From Zoogloea sp. (GTDB lineage Bacteria > Pseudomonadota > Gammaproteobacteria > Burkholderiales > Rhodocyclaceae), in the NCBI GenBank assembly GCA_016790385.1, contig JAEUNV010000179.1, positions 1-5,454 of the forward strand: a stretch of 5,454 nt of DNA. The letters run 5' to 3'. The translations under genes and the position numbers were made by a program. A model generated the notes under the pieces. That model searched no databases. It had not been told where the DNA came from and saw nothing but the letters and a program-made list of their open reading frames with translations. Below are positions 5,218-5,454 of the stretch, in pieces (position 1 is the stretch's first letter; each line of letters starts with the position of its first letter).

Positions 5218-5454
5218 CTGGCATCGGGTTTCAAAATCAGCCACGAGTCGGCGGTAGCAGGCCAGGCCGCGGTCGGTGAAGCCAAGGGCAATCAATGACC
5301 TGGCTTCCATGTCGACCAGCGGCGCACGATTGGGGTGGGTGGGCGGGGTGTGCTCGGCAAGCTCGCCGGCAAAGCCGCCGGCCGCGGCGAGTTGGTCGGC
5401 GTGGGTGAGTGCTTGCACGATATCCAGCGCCAGCGATGTGGCCTCGTCAAAGGC
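4885..5454 (-). CDS. TPR-repeat protein, upstream part, 5' end beyond the window
   Basis: The frame is open from the right edge of the window to a TGA at 4887-4885, so the true start is not visible; the GTG at 5418 is only the first start-type codon inside the window. The first 79 or so residues are helical, Ala/Leu-rich and non-repetitive, looking like diverged TPR-type helices. From 5217 two consensus 48-residue units follow, each with AEPQRADYQR, SYNKLGDLM and GNGDDAQRY blocks. The last 23 residues (from 4956) depart from the consensus and end at the TGA. The same frame resumes immediately afterwards with more TPR units, so this is the proximal portion of a longer ancestral TPR protein. 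Proteins with such 48-residue TPR tandems often carry a signalling or NTPase domain N-terminally, but nothing in the window shows which. Function unknown; a scaffolding role is the general expectation. Confidence 0.65.
   Translation of the reverse strand, partial: AFDEATSLALDIVQALTHADQLAAAGGFAGELAEHTPPTHPNRAPLVDMEARSLIALGFTDRGLACYRRLVADFETRCQAEPQRADYQRGLSVSYNKLGDLMKALGNGDDAQRYFLQALNIAEKLARAEPQRADYQRDLSVSYNKLGDLMKALGNGDDAQRYYLQAILIAHQKTPDTTPHTVSQRHHSD

Noticed and set aside
4265..5224. A 319-codon Arg-rich open frame on the minus strand that stays open across the whole repeat array and through the decayed unit.
   Set aside because: It is the +1 shadow of the TPR frame; because the period is a multiple of three, any frame without a stop in one unit stays open in all. 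Its composition (runs of Arg) is implausible, while the other frame gives recognisable TPR units. The diverged unit also looks fairly similar in this frame, but that follows from the same DNA alignment.

Overview
The window is GC-rich DNA whose gene content best fits a betaproteobacterium of the Azoarcus/Aromatoleum/Thauera type. That placement is an inference from the gene set and the compact operon; no marker gene is present.

Positions 5-4142 hold six tightly packed plus-strand genes devoted to tungsten enzymology. First is an FAD/NAD(P)-binding oxidoreductase resembling the flavin subunit (AorC) of the bacterial multi-subunit aldehyde:ferredoxin oxidoreductase. Next comes a small MoaD-like beta-grasp protein with a C-terminal Gly-Gly, then a 103-residue protein I do not recognise. 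Last are the three parts of a TupABC-type tungstate importer in the order permease (tupB), ATPase (tupC), periplasmic binding protein (tupA). Adjacent genes overlap by 4 or 19 nt or are separated by 2 to 46 nt, so one transcript is likely. If the first gene is aorC, the catalytic tungsten subunit and Fe-S subunit should lie just upstream, outside the window. The logic would be: the importer brings in tungstate, the MoaD-like protein (perhaps with the unknown protein) helps make or load the pterin cofactor, and the flavoprotein passes electrons between the tungsten enzyme and NAD(P).

Positions 4143-4281 are a convergent intergenic region with three compact inverted repeats and no convincing gene.

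Positions 4282-5454 carry, on the minus strand, the 3' end of a TPR-repeat gene that runs off the right edge. It contains a tandem array of 144-bp (48-codon) units, nearly identical except for one strongly diverged unit. That unit keeps the exact 144-bp length but carries an in-frame TGA, splitting the gene into two ORFs in the same frame. This interrupted array is the most unusual structure in the window. The unknown 103-residue gene between the MoaD-like gene and tupB is the best candidate for undescribed function.
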